From an uncultured Candidatus Saccharibacteria bacterium (lineage in GTDB: Bacteria > Patescibacteriota > Saccharimonadia > Saccharimonadales > Saccharimonadaceae), in contig CAMVAM010000005.1 of NCBI GenBank assembly GCA_947165465.1, positions 38,266 to 102,265 of the forward strand: a stretch of 64,000 bases of DNA, in the 5' to 3' direction. The position numbers and the translations under genes are program-made. The first letter of the stretch is position 1; every line of letters begins with the position of its first letter. Below, one piece after another: positions 10,849 through 20,672 of the stretch. Below the pieces are notes generated by a model. It had not been told where the DNA came from and did no database searches. It saw only the letters and a program-made list of their open reading frames with translations.

Positions 10849-11178
10849 TTATTTTACACCTAGACTTTCGTCAGACAATGCCGCTTCGCCAAACGGCTTT
10901 TCGTACTCTTCGATATTCTCAAGTACTTCACTAAATTTCTCGACATATTCTTTTAAAACTTCGTCCGAAAACGCACCGGTCTTATCAAACGTGTACTCTT
11001 CAATCGGATCATCATTATCATCTTCACCTTCGTCCGGAAGAAAGCCCGGCCTCGAGCGATCAAGATAAATATCCCCAGAATTATGATAAATCGCAAGCGA
11101 AATTCCGGTTGTTCCAAGCGCAATTAGTGCCGACACAATTCCAAGAATAATTAGATTCCTACCACCTTTAGATGTCAT
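10849..11178 (-). CDS. Small membrane-anchored acidic protein, unknown
   Basis: 109 aa; N-terminal TM (LIILGIVSALIALGTTGISLAIY); start overlaps the end of the upstream ORF. Confidence 0.65.
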   Translation of the reverse strand: MTSKGGRNLIILGIVSALIALGTTGISLAIYHNSGDIYLDRSRPGFLPDEGEDDNDDPIEEYTFDKTGAFSDEVLKEYVEKFSEVLENIEEYEKPFGEAALSDESLGVK

Positions 11179-11669
11179 AATTTCTCTCCAATCTTCTTGA
11201 CAAGCTCAAGGTGTTCATTTGCTAGGCCCTTGATATATTTTGCATCGGACTCGACAATTTTTCTAAGTTCCCTAGTCTTCACCAAAATATCATAAAACTC
11301 TGCCGGACGATTTTTACAATCCGTCGAAATCAATCTCTCAAGTTCCTTCTGGTATTCGATAAAATCAATCATGAAATTATTTCTACCCTTACTGAAATCA
11401 TTTTGGTTTTTTACAAAACTGTCATTCGACAAAGTGTTTTCGCTAAGTCTCACATTAAGTGGCGTAATAAACCTTGATTGAAGAACTTCATAGTAGCGTC
11501 CAAGATAAACCCTAGTCTTAGAATCTTCACGCTGAAGTTCCTTCAGATTCTCAACAATCGTACTACAGTTCTTGCTAATCGTCTCTTTTTTAGATTCAGA
11601 AATAGCCTGCACGGAAATCGGTGCAAAAGTCAGAAGCATCGAAATAAAAACTGCCACTGTTTTCTTCAT
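11175..11669 (-). CDS. Secreted protein with signal peptide, unknown
   Basis: Start MKKTVAVFISMLLTFAPISVQA chosen because TATAAT-N6-ATG precedes it (11676-11681). Confidence 0.65.
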   Translation of the reverse strand: MKKTVAVFISMLLTFAPISVQAISESKKETISKNCSTIVENLKELQREDSKTRVYLGRYYEVLQSRFITPLNVRLSENTLSNDSFVKNQNDFSKGRNNFMIDFIEYQKELERLISTDCKNRPAEFYDILVKTRELRKIVESDAKYIKGLANEHLELVKKIGEKL

Positions 11670-11688
11670 ATCTAAATTATAACACGAA

Positions 11689-12555
11689 CTATTTAACTTC
11701 ATTAATGCTATCTAGCACTAAATGACCTTCAAAGTATGAAAACTTCATTTGATAAACCGGGACATCACTCGAGAACTTTTCAATTAGCGTCTTTACGTTA
11801 TACTTTTCAATTGTCTCAACAATGTCGCCACTATCTGGCCCATCCAAACAATACTTTTCTTCAGTTTCTTCTTCATCACTCTTTTCCATCGCACCACAGG
11901 AAGGAAGCACGTCATGATAAACCGTAATTGTTAAACCATCGTCAGTATACTCAGCACTTTTTACTACTGTAAACATTCCGGAACCGGCCCCACCACCATT
12001 AAACGGAGTTACTTCAAATGAGCCACTCGTTTCTGAATACGTAAAAGAACTGCTATGTGAAATGCTGTAATCGCGCTTTGCAACACTAGTGCTAAGTTTA
12101 AACAGTTTTTTGTACGAAGCATCAATCACATCATAAGGTACAATCAAATTCGCACCTGCAGAAGTTTCTTTCGATAGCACACGACTTGGATCTGCATTTT
12201 GATAAGCAATCATAAACTTCGTATCGTCAGACAAACCATATTCAAACACATTATTTAGATAATTAAATGCTTTAATGTATGGTTTAATAATTGTCTGCGC
12301 CGTCTCCGTTGTTATAGTCTTTACTTCTTTTGTCGCAACACAACCAGTTCCTTTTGCTTCTTCGATGGCTGCCTCGCATTTTGATGCGGCTTGTTCGTTT
12401 TCACTATTTCGCATCATTAATTCATATACACCAAAGACTACGCCGGCAATCGCTGCGATAAATAACATAATCCCCATCGCAATCACTAGGCCAAATTTAT
12501 TGCCTTCCTTCTTTGGCCCACTGTATCCGCGCATCATTATTTCTTCAGGCTGCAT
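11689..12555 (-). CDS. Membrane-anchored extracellular protein, unknown
   Basis: 288 aa; N-terminal TM FGLVIAMGIMLFIAAIAGVVFGVY. Confidence 0.65.
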   Translation of the reverse strand: MQPEEIMMRGYSGPKKEGNKFGLVIAMGIMLFIAAIAGVVFGVYELMMRNSENEQAASKCEAAIEEAKGTGCVATKEVKTITTETAQTIIKPYIKAFNYLNNVFEYGLSDDTKFMIAYQNADPSRVLSKETSAGANLIVPYDVIDASYKKLFKLSTSVAKRDYSISHSSSFTYSETSGSFEVTPFNGGGAGSGMFTVVKSAEYTDDGLTITVYHDVLPSCGAMEKSDEEETEEKYCLDGPDSGDIVETIEKYNVKTLIEKFSSDVPVYQMKFSYFEGHLVLDSINEVK

Positions 12556-12563
12556 ATCCCTCC

Positions 12564-15500
12564 TTAGAATTTAATTTTACTACACTTCTTATGCTTTACA
12601 AAATAGAACAACATTGTAGAACCTGAAACTACCGATAATACACTAATTGCCACCGCCGCACCTTCACCTTCTTCGGTATTTCTACCGGTATCCGGGACTT
12701 TGATTCCTTCATCATCTTCCGGCTCATCATCCGGGTCAGGGTCTGGCGTTGGGTCTGGATCCGGAGTCGGATCAGGGTCCGGTGTTGGGTCTGGATCCGG
12801 AGTCGGATCAGGGTCCGGTGTTGGGTCTGGGTCTGGATCCGGAGTTGGTGCTTCTTCAATCGTAAACGACGTCTCCGCTGCTGCACTATTATTGTAAATT
12901 GCTTTAAGCGTGTGTGTACCGCTAGCTAAGCTCTTTAGATAAGTATTCTTCAAAGTAATTATCGTGCTTCCGGTCGTAACCGTGTAACTACTTGAAGTAA
13001 TTGGGCTACCATCCACGAGCACCTGTGCCAATTCAAAGCGTGGGAAATTAATTCTCACCGCAAGCGTAGAAGAACTGTCTTTTCTAAAATTATTACCGGA
13101 CTGCCAACTGACGCTACCATCACGGAAAATCGGATAAAGTGTCACATTGAAGTCACCCGGCGTGAAAATGAATGTATTACCAGGCATACTTGTAGCCATA
13201 TCGCTTTCAGAAGACCTAGTATAACCAAAGAAATACGAGCCTTCTAGGGTTGGTGCAGTCGCCGGAATCGTCACCGAACAAGACGTACTTGCTTCAGTCG
13301 TTTGACAAGTCTGTGTTTCAGCCGCATTTCCATCAAAGGTTAACGTATAAACATATACCGGACGAATCGTAAAGGTTCCGCTCTTGCTGTGATTTCCCGT
13401 AAATTCAAGTGTCAAAGTGTGATCACCATCAGTTAGCGTATCGAGATAGCTACTATTAATCGTCACCAGCACCTGGTTATCAGCAATCGAATAATTAGTA
13501 TTAGATAGTTCCTGTCCATCAACCAGCGCTCGGCTAAAGATATTTCTATCAAAGCTCATACTAGCAACCAAATTATTATCGGTGCCTTTATAATGAATCG
13601 TACTCTCAGGCCAAGTCATCGTATTATCGATGAAAATCGGATAAAGCGTTCTGACGACTACATCAGCCGTAAATGTGAAAGTATCACTAGGTTGATATTC
13701 TGCTTCGTTAGAACCAGACGTTCTCGTATAACCAAAGAAATCATGACCCGCAAGTGATGGTATTGTTGACGGAATCGTCACCGAACAAGCCGTGCTAGAA
13801 TTAATTCCTTCACATGTTTGCGATGGAAGAATATCATCCTCATAATTCAATGTGTAAATCTGTCCCGGAGCATCGGATACCGTAAATGTCTCGCTCTTGC
13901 TATGACCACCTTCAAATTCCAAAGTAATCGTATGGTTGCCATCGGCAAGCTCATCAAGATAACTATTATTAATAGTGACTTCAACTCTGTCATCATGAAT
14001 TGTATAGTCCGTGTCTAGAAGTTCTATACCATCAATTAAGACTCTGCTAAAAATTTCTCGATCAAAGCCCATACTAATCGTTAGGCCGTCCCCAGCATCA
14101 CGATAGTATTTATTATCACCGGTCCAAGTTGCCGTATTATCAACCCAAATCGCATAAAGAAGTTTGCTCATTATCGCGATTTCAAATTCATATTCATCGC
14201 CCGGTTGATAGTCTGCCACATTCGAACCGGAAGTTTCCGTATAGCCAAAGAAATCGTAACCCTGTTTAGTTGGCGCAGTTGCCGGAATAATTACAGAACA
14301 AGTCGAATATTCATTTACCGGTTGGCAAGTCTGCTCAATTACTTCATCGCCACCATCAGTATTAAATCCTAAATGATAAGTCGGCAACACGGTAATTGTA
14401 TATTCAATACTCTGCCCGTCCATATAATATGTCACTGTGCTCGTACCATAGCCAATCGTTTTAATTGCGCCACTACGATATTTCACGACCGTCTCATCCG
14501 AAATCGAAACGTTATCATCGACCGACGTTAGTTGTCCATCCTTGGTTGCGCCTGACTGGTAATGTAACGTGTAATTTAACGCCGGTGCTTCACCAACGCC
14601 AGTCACAAAGCTAGTTCTAGTCGCCGTAATACTAGTCACGTAATCCATCGAGTAGAAATATTTCCACCAGTTTTTGAGATACCCGTCACTCGTATAACCG
14701 GTCTCGTGTGGCATCATAAAAGCCCAAAATCTAGTATAAAATCTATCTTCTTTACCGCTCGCATTAAAGTCGCTAATCGCATATGGCTCGCTCATCCATG
14801 CTGAATTATTTGCGAGCGTATCATCACTGGTTAAATCGTCCACGCCATGGTCGCGCCAATCTTGATAAGTTGTTCTCACTGTACTCGTATTAGAATAATC
14901 ATAGCCAGTTGAAGCATTAAACGGATGATGTACAGTTCCAACACCATTTAACACTCCAGAGTTAGCAAAATCATTCAACATGAATCTTTCCCACAAATTC
15001 AAAGATTCATAATCTTCCTTAGTAGAAACACTAATAGAATCCTGCACATATGGATCGTAGCTTAATCCATACACATTTTTCATAATGTTTTCTTGTGAAT
15101 GCATATATGCATGATATTGCGCGTCACGTCTCGATGTGCTCACCGACACAATCATAAAGTTGTCGCATTCTTTCGTAATTGGCGTGCCATTAATCCAGTA
15201 AGCGTTGCTACCCACCATCATTGTTTCAAAAGTTTTAGTTGGGTCAACAGTCACTAACCATACCTGGTCAAAGTTTCCACTATTCTTTCTTTCTACTAAA
15301 TCAGCCAAGTCAATCAACCACTCATAGTCAAATGAATAATCTTGAATTACGTTACCTTCAAACCAACCACCATAATACATATTCCACCAAGAATAATTTC
15401 CATTTCCATCATCAGCTGCCGCTAAGAAATTTTCTTCATCAAATTTATTATCAACCGTTCCGTCTGGTCTCGTAAAATTCACTGTATAATGTGGGAAATC

Positions 15501-15857
15501 ATCAACATAGAGCCAGTTGAGAGTTATATGATTAAAGTAATTGTGTGATGAAAAATTCAAATCAGCCACTTGCTCATCAACTACCGTTCTCGCAATATCC
15601 TCACCAAACAGTAAATCCGCTGCCTTTGGTGAACCTGCCACCGAATTAAGATGTGGGTTCACTTCCACTACCAATACTTTTAAATCTTGATTCGCCTGAT
15701 AAGCCGGATTAATTACCGACACGGCATTAGCTTCATTATCATTTTTAATTCTATCGTATGCGAACCAAGCGAAAGTCGAAAGAATCGCAAAAACAGCCAC
15801 CAAAAAGGCTGTCTTTTTAAAATGATTCACACGAAAACTTCTAATATTTCTTTTCAT
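12564..15857 (-). CDS. Giant surface protein with tandem InlB-type/X2-like modules, DPDPTP linker and VPDTG-TM-K/R C-terminus
   Basis: 1097 aa; N-terminal TM; three repeats 'FFGYT..SGS..A...PG..F.F' plus 'F.R..FS R.LVDG..L....Y.I....V.ITIN.SYLD.L.DG.HTLTLEF'; C-terminal IKVPDTG...TM...KHKKCSK. Confidence 0.75.
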   Translation of the reverse strand: MKRNIRSFRVNHFKKTAFLVAVFAILSTFAWFAYDRIKNDNEANAVSVINPAYQANQDLKVLVVEVNPHLNSVAGSPKAADLLFGEDIARTVVDEQVADLNFSSHNYFNHITLNWLYVDDFPHYTVNFTRPDGTVDNKFDEENFLAAADDGNGNYSWWNMYYGGWFEGNVIQDYSFDYEWLIDLADLVERKNSGNFDQVWLVTVDPTKTFETMMVGSNAYWINGTPITKECDNFMIVSVSTSRRDAQYHAYMHSQENIMKNVYGLSYDPYVQDSISVSTKEDYESLNLWERFMLNDFANSGVLNGVGTVHHPFNASTGYDYSNTSTVRTTYQDWRDHGVDDLTSDDTLANNSAWMSEPYAISDFNASGKEDRFYTRFWAFMMPHETGYTSDGYLKNWWKYFYSMDYVTSITATRTSFVTGVGEAPALNYTLHYQSGATKDGQLTSVDDNVSISDETVVKYRSGAIKTIGYGTSTVTYYMDGQSIEYTITVLPTYHLGFNTDGGDEVIEQTCQPVNEYSTCSVIIPATAPTKQGYDFFGYTETSGSNVADYQPGDEYEFEIAIMSKLLYAIWVDNTATWTGDNKYYRDAGDGLTISMGFDREIFSRVLIDGIELLDTDYTIHDDRVEVTINNSYLDELADGNHTITLEFEGGHSKSETFTVSDAPGQIYTLNYEDDILPSQTCEGINSSTACSVTIPSTIPSLAGHDFFGYTRTSGSNEAEYQPSDTFTFTADVVVRTLYPIFIDNTMTWPESTIHYKGTDNNLVASMSFDRNIFSRALVDGQELSNTNYSIADNQVLVTINSSYLDTLTDGDHTLTLEFTGNHSKSGTFTIRPVYVYTLTFDGNAAETQTCQTTEASTSCSVTIPATAPTLEGSYFFGYTRSSESDMATSMPGNTFIFTPGDFNVTLYPIFRDGSVSWQSGNNFRKDSSSTLAVRINFPRFELAQVLVDGSPITSSSYTVTTGSTIITLKNTYLKSLASGTHTLKAIYNNSAAAETSFTIEEAPTPDPDPDPTPDPDPTPDPDPTPDPDPTPDPDPTPDPDPDDEPEDDEGIKVPDTGRNTEEGEGAAVAISVLSVVSGSTMLFYFVKHKKCSKIKF
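12736..12850 (-). repeat. Tandem coding repeat (DPDPTPDPDP linker)
   Basis: Repeated gtctggatccggagtcggatcagggtccggtgttgg blocks. Confidence 0.85.
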
Positions 15858-15913
15858 GTTTATGTTTATGACCTTTATGCTTAAATCATAAACTACATTT
15901 TTAAAAAAGTCAA

Positions 15914-17140
15914 CTAATTTCGTTTAAGCATCACAGTAAATGCTTCAGATGGAATATCAATCTTGCCAAAACGTTTCATTCTGGCCTTTCCACGTTTTTG
16001 TTTATCAAGTAGTTTTGCTTTTCTATCACGATCACCCGTATGGATTTTTACTGTCACATCCTTGCGGTACGCACCAATCGTTTCGCGTGCAATAATTCTT
16101 GCACCAATCGCTGCTTGGAGTGCCACTTCAAAGTTCTGTCTCGGAATCACTTCCTTTAATTTTTTCGTCACTTCTCTGCCGATTCCGTCCGCTTCGCTTC
16201 TGTGTGCCATCACGGAAAGTGCATCCATTTTATTTCCAGCCACTAGAAAATCAATTCTCACCAAATCTTCCGCTTTATATCCGGAAAGTTCATAATTAAA
16301 CGACGCATAACCGGACGTTGCCGACTTCAATTGGTCATAAAAATCTGTAAGTAGATTTGCCATCGGCGCTTCAAAATCAATCACTGCCCTTTCTTCAATG
16401 TAAGACAAATTCGTTTGGTGTCCACGTTTTTCGTTAATTAAATTTAAAACATTTCCAATCATGTTAGACGGAACAATAATTTCACCCTTTACCCATGGCT
16501 CACGGATTTCTTTAATTTCCGACTGATCCGGTAGATCTGCCGCCGATTTAATTTCAATTAATTCACCATTATTCATTACGACTTCGTAATTTGTCGACGG
16601 GTTCGTCACAATTAAATCAAGGTCAAACTCGCGTTCCAGACGCTCCTTGATGATGTCCATATGAAGAAGCCCGAGGAATCCAATGCGAAGACCAAAGCCA
16701 AGTACCGGCGAGTTCTCCGGCTCGAAGCGGAGCGCCGAATCAGACAAAGCCAACTTTTCAATCGCTTCCTTTAAATCTTTGTATTGATCGTTTGAAACTG
16801 GGAAAAATCCAGCATATACGAATGGAAGTACGTTTTTGTAGCCCGGAAGCGCGTGTGTTGCCGGGGCTTTTGCAAGCGTCACTGTATCGCCTACTTTTGC
16901 TTCGCGCGTAGTTTTGAGGTTCGTTACGATGTAGCCAATTTCACCGGTTGAAAGTTTTTCTCTCGGCGTCATTTTTGGTGTAAGAATCCCCACTTCTAAA
17001 GCCAAGCCCTTAGTCTCGGCCGCCATCATCAAAATTTCGGCATTTTTTGGAATTTCACCATCAAAAATCCGGACATATAATACTACTCCACGATAATCAT
17101 CAAAGTATGAGTCAAAAATGAGTGCCCGGGTTGAATCCAT
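15914..17140 (-). CDS. lepA: LepA/EF4 C-terminal half (domains II to CTD) as a separate ORF
   Basis: Starts MDSTRALIFDSYFDDYRGVV..., contains LGFGLRIGFLGLLHMDIIKERLEREFDLDLI and QAAIGARIIARETIGAYRKDVTVKIHTGDRDRKAKLLDKQKRGKARMK; start chosen at TATAAT-N6-ATG. Confidence 0.93.
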   Translation of the reverse strand: MDSTRALIFDSYFDDYRGVVLYVRIFDGEIPKNAEILMMAAETKGLALEVGILTPKMTPREKLSTGEIGYIVTNLKTTREAKVGDTVTLAKAPATHALPGYKNVLPFVYAGFFPVSNDQYKDLKEAIEKLALSDSALRFEPENSPVLGFGLRIGFLGLLHMDIIKERLEREFDLDLIVTNPSTNYEVVMNNGELIEIKSAADLPDQSEIKEIREPWVKGEIIVPSNMIGNVLNLINEKRGHQTNLSYIEERAVIDFEAPMANLLTDFYDQLKSATSGYASFNYELSGYKAEDLVRIDFLVAGNKMDALSVMAHRSEADGIGREVTKKLKEVIPRQNFEVALQAAIGARIIARETIGAYRKDVTVKIHTGDRDRKAKLLDKQKRGKARMKRFGKIDIPSEAFTVMLKRN

Positions 17141-17162
17141 AAAAATATTATACCACAAAAAT

Positions 17163-17186
17163 GGGCCTAGCGCTACGGCTCGGCCC
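17163..17186 (-). terminator. Intrinsic terminator of the histidine phosphatase gene
   Basis: GGGCCGAGC-CGTAGC-GCTAGGCCC followed by ATTTTTG on the minus strand. Confidence 0.65.
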
Positions 17187-17199
17187 TTCTGTTCAGAGG

Positions 17200-17766
17200 T
17201 TAAATGGTGGTTTCGTAAACTTCGCAGTTTTTTAGTAAATGCAAATCGTCGTGATAACTTCCGGACTTTGGCCGCCCTTTCAGTACCACATAAAATGCCA
17301 TGCCAAAGCACCCGTGCGAGAAAATCAAAACCTTCTCGCCGTCGTGTTTTTCCTTCAGCATGTCAATGAAAGCTTTTGCTCGTGCCTCAAGCTCCGAGAG
17401 TGTTTCCACTCCGTCTTCTTCCGAACGACCGGAATCATACCGGAACAGCTCCCGATAATGTTCATCCGAAGCGGTCTTACCTATGAGCCCGTCAAATTTA
17501 CGCTCTTCAATGCGCTCATCGATGATAACATTTCTCTCATCGACACCCATTTCTTTCAGAACGATTCGGCAAGTTTCCCTCGCCCGTTCATAAGTTGAGC
17601 AATAAATCGCGTCGAACTGAATGCCGGATTCTTTTAGCTTCTTGCCGGCCTCTCTTGCTTGTTCACATCCAAGCGGCGTGAGCGGCGCATCCTCATCGTT
17701 ATAAAAATAATCCTTGAGATTTGCCACCGACTGACCGTGTCGCATAAAAAATACATCTACAGACAT
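17200..17766 (-). CDS. Histidine phosphatase (phosphoglycerate mutase-like) superfamily protein
   Basis: FFMRHGQSVANLKD (RHG motif), YCSTYERARETCRI, HGCFGMAFYVVL. Confidence 0.88.
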   Translation of the reverse strand: MSVDVFFMRHGQSVANLKDYFYNDEDAPLTPLGCEQAREAGKKLKESGIQFDAIYCSTYERARETCRIVLKEMGVDERNVIIDERIEERKFDGLIGKTASDEHYRELFRYDSGRSEEDGVETLSELEARAKAFIDMLKEKHDGEKVLIFSHGCFGMAFYVVLKGRPKSGSYHDDLHLLKNCEVYETTI

Positions 17767-17822
17767 TACACATCCTCCTCTCTTAAAGAGCCTTCTTGAT
17801 CCCCCCCAAACAGAACAATAAT

Positions 17823-17851
17823 ATTATAATACTATTATCTTAATCTGTCAA
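17823..17851 (-). promoter_or_regulatory. Consensus sigma70-type promoter of the histidine phosphatase gene
   Basis: TTGACA-N17-TATAAT. Confidence 0.8.
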
Positions 17852-17852
17852 A

Positions 17853-18401
17853 TTATTCAAGGGTTCTTGGCGAAGGACCTTTTTCGATAATCTCATCTAA
17901 AACTTTTTCAACGTTTAAACCGGTCTTTGCTGAAACGCCGATAATATCTTCACGCTTACAACCCAGTAGATTCATAATTTGTGCAGCCGTCTTATCGACT
18001 TCCGCTGCCGGCAAATCCACCTTGTTAATCACCGGAATAATCGTAAGATCCTGCTCAATAGCTAGATAAACGTTTGCGAGTGTCTGCGCTTGGATCCCCT
18101 GCGTCGCATCCACTACGAGAATTGCCGACTCTACGGCCTGCAAACTTCTTGACACTTCATACGAAAAATCCACGTGGCCCGGCGTATCAATCAGATTTAA
18201 AGTATAGCCCTTCCACTTCATCGTCACCGGAGTGAGTTTAATTGTAATCCCCTTCTCCCGTTCGAGTTCCATCGAGTCGAGAAGCTGCGATTTCATCTCG
18301 CGCTTCTCAACCGTTCCGGTAAGCTCCATCATCCTATCGGCCAAGGTAGATTTACCATGGTCGATATGAGCGATGATGCAGAAATTTCGTATTTTATCCA
18401 T
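17853..18401 (-). CDS. lepA: LepA/EF4 N-terminal GTPase domain as a separate ORF
   Basis: [42 protein letters not shown]; ends [16 protein letters not shown]-stop at the domain I/II linker. Confidence 0.93.
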   Translation of the reverse strand: MDKIRNFCIIAHIDHGKSTLADRMMELTGTVEKREMKSQLLDSMELEREKGITIKLTPVTMKWKGYTLNLIDTPGHVDFSYEVSRSLQAVESAILVVDATQGIQAQTLANVYLAIEQDLTIIPVINKVDLPAAEVDKTAAQIMNLLGCKREDIIGVSAKTGLNVEKVLDEIIEKGPSPRTLE

Positions 18402-20575
18402 TAGAGACCAATCATAGTGAGGCTGAGTCTGCCCTTGTCATCGATGGCAACTAGGCGAACTTTAATTACATCACCTTCGTGCAAGACTTCGGTCACCTTA
18501 TTTAGACGCTTCTTGTCAGTAATTTGTGAAATGTGAAGCATACCGTCAATGCCTGGCATAATATTCACAAATGCACCGAAGTCTTTAATCGAAACTACAG
18601 TACCTTCGTAAATCTTTCCGACTTCTGGCTCTTCCGTAAGTGAACGAATCCAATCAAGTGCCTTCTTGATTTTTTCTGGATCAGTACCAGAAACAGTCAC
18701 AAGACCAGAGTCTTCAATGTTAACTTCAGCGCCAGTTTCGGAGGTGATTTTGTTAATCATCTCACCACCCTTGCCAATCACAGCACCAATCTTGTCTGGA
18801 TTAATCATGAGTTTCTCGATGCGTGGAGCATACTTCGAAATCTCTTTTCTTGGTTCCGGAATTACTTCGAGAATGTGTTTCAAGATAAACATTCTACCTT
18901 CGTGCGATTGCTTGATAGCTTTTTCCATGATTTCTACTGGAAGACCATGCACTTTCATATCCATTTGAAGTGCAGTAATACCTTCAGTCGTACCGGTTAC
19001 TTTGAAATCCATATCACCGGCAAAGTCTTCTGCATCCATCAAATCAGTTAAAACGTATGCTTTGTCGATATCAGAAGCTTCAATCGGCTGGCCCTTTGGC
19101 ACATCCACCATAAGACCCATTGCTACACCAGAAACTGGGCGCTTCAAAGGCACACCGGCATCCATGAGGGCCATGCATGAAGAACAAGTTGCAGCCATCG
19201 AAGTCGAACCGTTCTGTGACATGATTTCAGTCACTGAACGAATTGCGTATGGGAAATCTTCTTCAGAAGGAAGCACCGGGAGAAGTGCACGTTCAGCCAA
19301 GTAACCATGACCAATCTCACGACGTCCTGGAGAACCGATGCGACCTGGTTCACCAACCGTGTAAGAAGGAGCGTTGTAATGATGCATGTAGCGACGCTTG
19401 CCTTCGGTTACTTCCATTGTATCCACATCCTGTGCATAAGAAAGTGGCGCGAGCGTTACAATGTTCATCGCCTGAGTTACACCACGCGTAAAGAGTGATG
19501 AGCCATGAACTCTTGGCAAAATACCAACTTGCGATGAAAGTGGACGTACTTCGTTTAGTTTACGACCATCCGGACGCACACCTTCTTCTACGATGCCACG
19601 ACGAACTTCCTTGTGGACAGCAAGTTCAAAGGCCTGATCATAGATATCGCGAAGGTTTTCATCATACCATTCGACCTTTTCGTTGTCAGTTTCACCTTGG
19701 CCTTTAGCAAGTGCAAATTCATCATGCATTGCATATTTGATTTCATCAAGAATCTGTGCACGTTCCATCACATTACCACGGACTTTGTTGCCAAACTTAT
19801 CCTTGGTCCATTCCTGAACTTCTTTCAAAATCTCTTCATCTGGAAGTACCAATTCATATTCTTGTTCTTTTGCATCAACAAGCTTAGCAAGTTCACGCTG
19901 AAGATCGAGTGCCGGCTGAACATTCTTTACTGCCCAATGCATCGCTTCAATAATCGTATCTTCCGGAACTTCCTTAGCGCCGGCTTCTACCATCATCACC
20001 TTGCCGTCTTTACAAGCAACTACGAGATCGAGTGGAGACTGCTCGCGTTCTTCTGGGCTTAAGAAACCCTTGAATTCACCGCCGATTCTACCGATACGAA
20101 TGCCGGCCACTGGACCATCAAATGGTACACCAGCGTTCATTAATGCTGCCGAAGCTGCCACCATTGCTACACAGTCTGGGCGAAATGCCGGGTCCATCGA
20201 AAGCACGGTACAAACCACCTGAATTTCCTGACGGTAGCCCTTCGGGAAGAGTGGGCGAATTGGGCGGTCAATCAAGCGTCCAACTAGCACTGCTTCATCA
20301 GCTGGCTTGCCTTCACGTTTAATAAACTTTGAACCAGAAATCTTGCCTGCGGCATAGAATTTCTCTTCATAATCAATCGATAGTGGGAAAAAGTCTTGTA
20401 GAACCGGCTTCGTGCCGACCACTACAGAGCCAAGCACTACGGTATCACCATAAGTCACGAGCACAGACGAAGTCGTGCGAAAACCAACGCGGTTTACTTC
20501 GAGCGTCAACTTCCGGCCCAACCATTCTGTTGAAACCTGAGTGGTCTTCTTCCCGCTAGGGTTAATTATATCCAT
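18401..20575 (-). CDS. pnp: Polyribonucleotide nucleotidyltransferase
   Basis: RNase PH repeats, KH ([11 protein letters not shown]) and S1 ([23 protein letters not shown]) domains. Confidence 0.97.
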   Translation of the reverse strand: MDIINPSGKKTTQVSTEWLGRKLTLEVNRVGFRTTSSVLVTYGDTVVLGSVVVGTKPVLQDFFPLSIDYEEKFYAAGKISGSKFIKREGKPADEAVLVGRLIDRPIRPLFPKGYRQEIQVVCTVLSMDPAFRPDCVAMVAASAALMNAGVPFDGPVAGIRIGRIGGEFKGFLSPEEREQSPLDLVVACKDGKVMMVEAGAKEVPEDTIIEAMHWAVKNVQPALDLQRELAKLVDAKEQEYELVLPDEEILKEVQEWTKDKFGNKVRGNVMERAQILDEIKYAMHDEFALAKGQGETDNEKVEWYDENLRDIYDQAFELAVHKEVRRGIVEEGVRPDGRKLNEVRPLSSQVGILPRVHGSSLFTRGVTQAMNIVTLAPLSYAQDVDTMEVTEGKRRYMHHYNAPSYTVGEPGRIGSPGRREIGHGYLAERALLPVLPSEEDFPYAIRSVTEIMSQNGSTSMAATCSSCMALMDAGVPLKRPVSGVAMGLMVDVPKGQPIEASDIDKAYVLTDLMDAEDFAGDMDFKVTGTTEGITALQMDMKVHGLPVEIMEKAIKQSHEGRMFILKHILEVIPEPRKEISKYAPRIEKLMINPDKIGAVIGKGGEMINKITSETGAEVNIEDSGLVTVSGTDPEKIKKALDWIRSLTEEPEVGKIYEGTVVSIKDFGAFVNIMPGIDGMLHISQITDKKRLNKVTEVLHEGDVIKVRLVAIDDKGRLSLTMIGL

Positions 20576-20593
20576 AAAAATATAATCCTTTCT

Positions 20594-20640
20594 GGGAAAA
20601 CATCAGATACGAGCCCCTATCTCATATCTGCCGTCTTCCC
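20594..20640 (-). promoter_or_regulatory. Long imperfect hairpin in the pnp 5' UTR
   Basis: GGGAAGACGGCAGATATGAG-ATAGGGG-CTCGTATCTGATGTTTTCCC on the minus strand. Confidence 0.7.
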
Positions 20641-20672
20641 ATGTTAATTTACTATATATATTATAGCATATT

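Noticed and set aside
12736-12850. CRISPR-like array
   Set aside because: Contiguous tandem repeat without unique spacers, in frame, encoding DPDPTP linker. No CRISPR array was seen anywhere in the window.
17141-17852. Group I/II intron or intein explaining the lepA split
   Set aside because: The insert encodes a histidine phosphatase with its own promoter/terminator; no reverse transcriptase, homing endonuclease or splicing motifs seen.
17141-17852. Target-site duplication flanking the insertion in lepA
   Set aside because: No convincing direct repeat found by eye at the junctions; only a short ATTCAA-type similarity.
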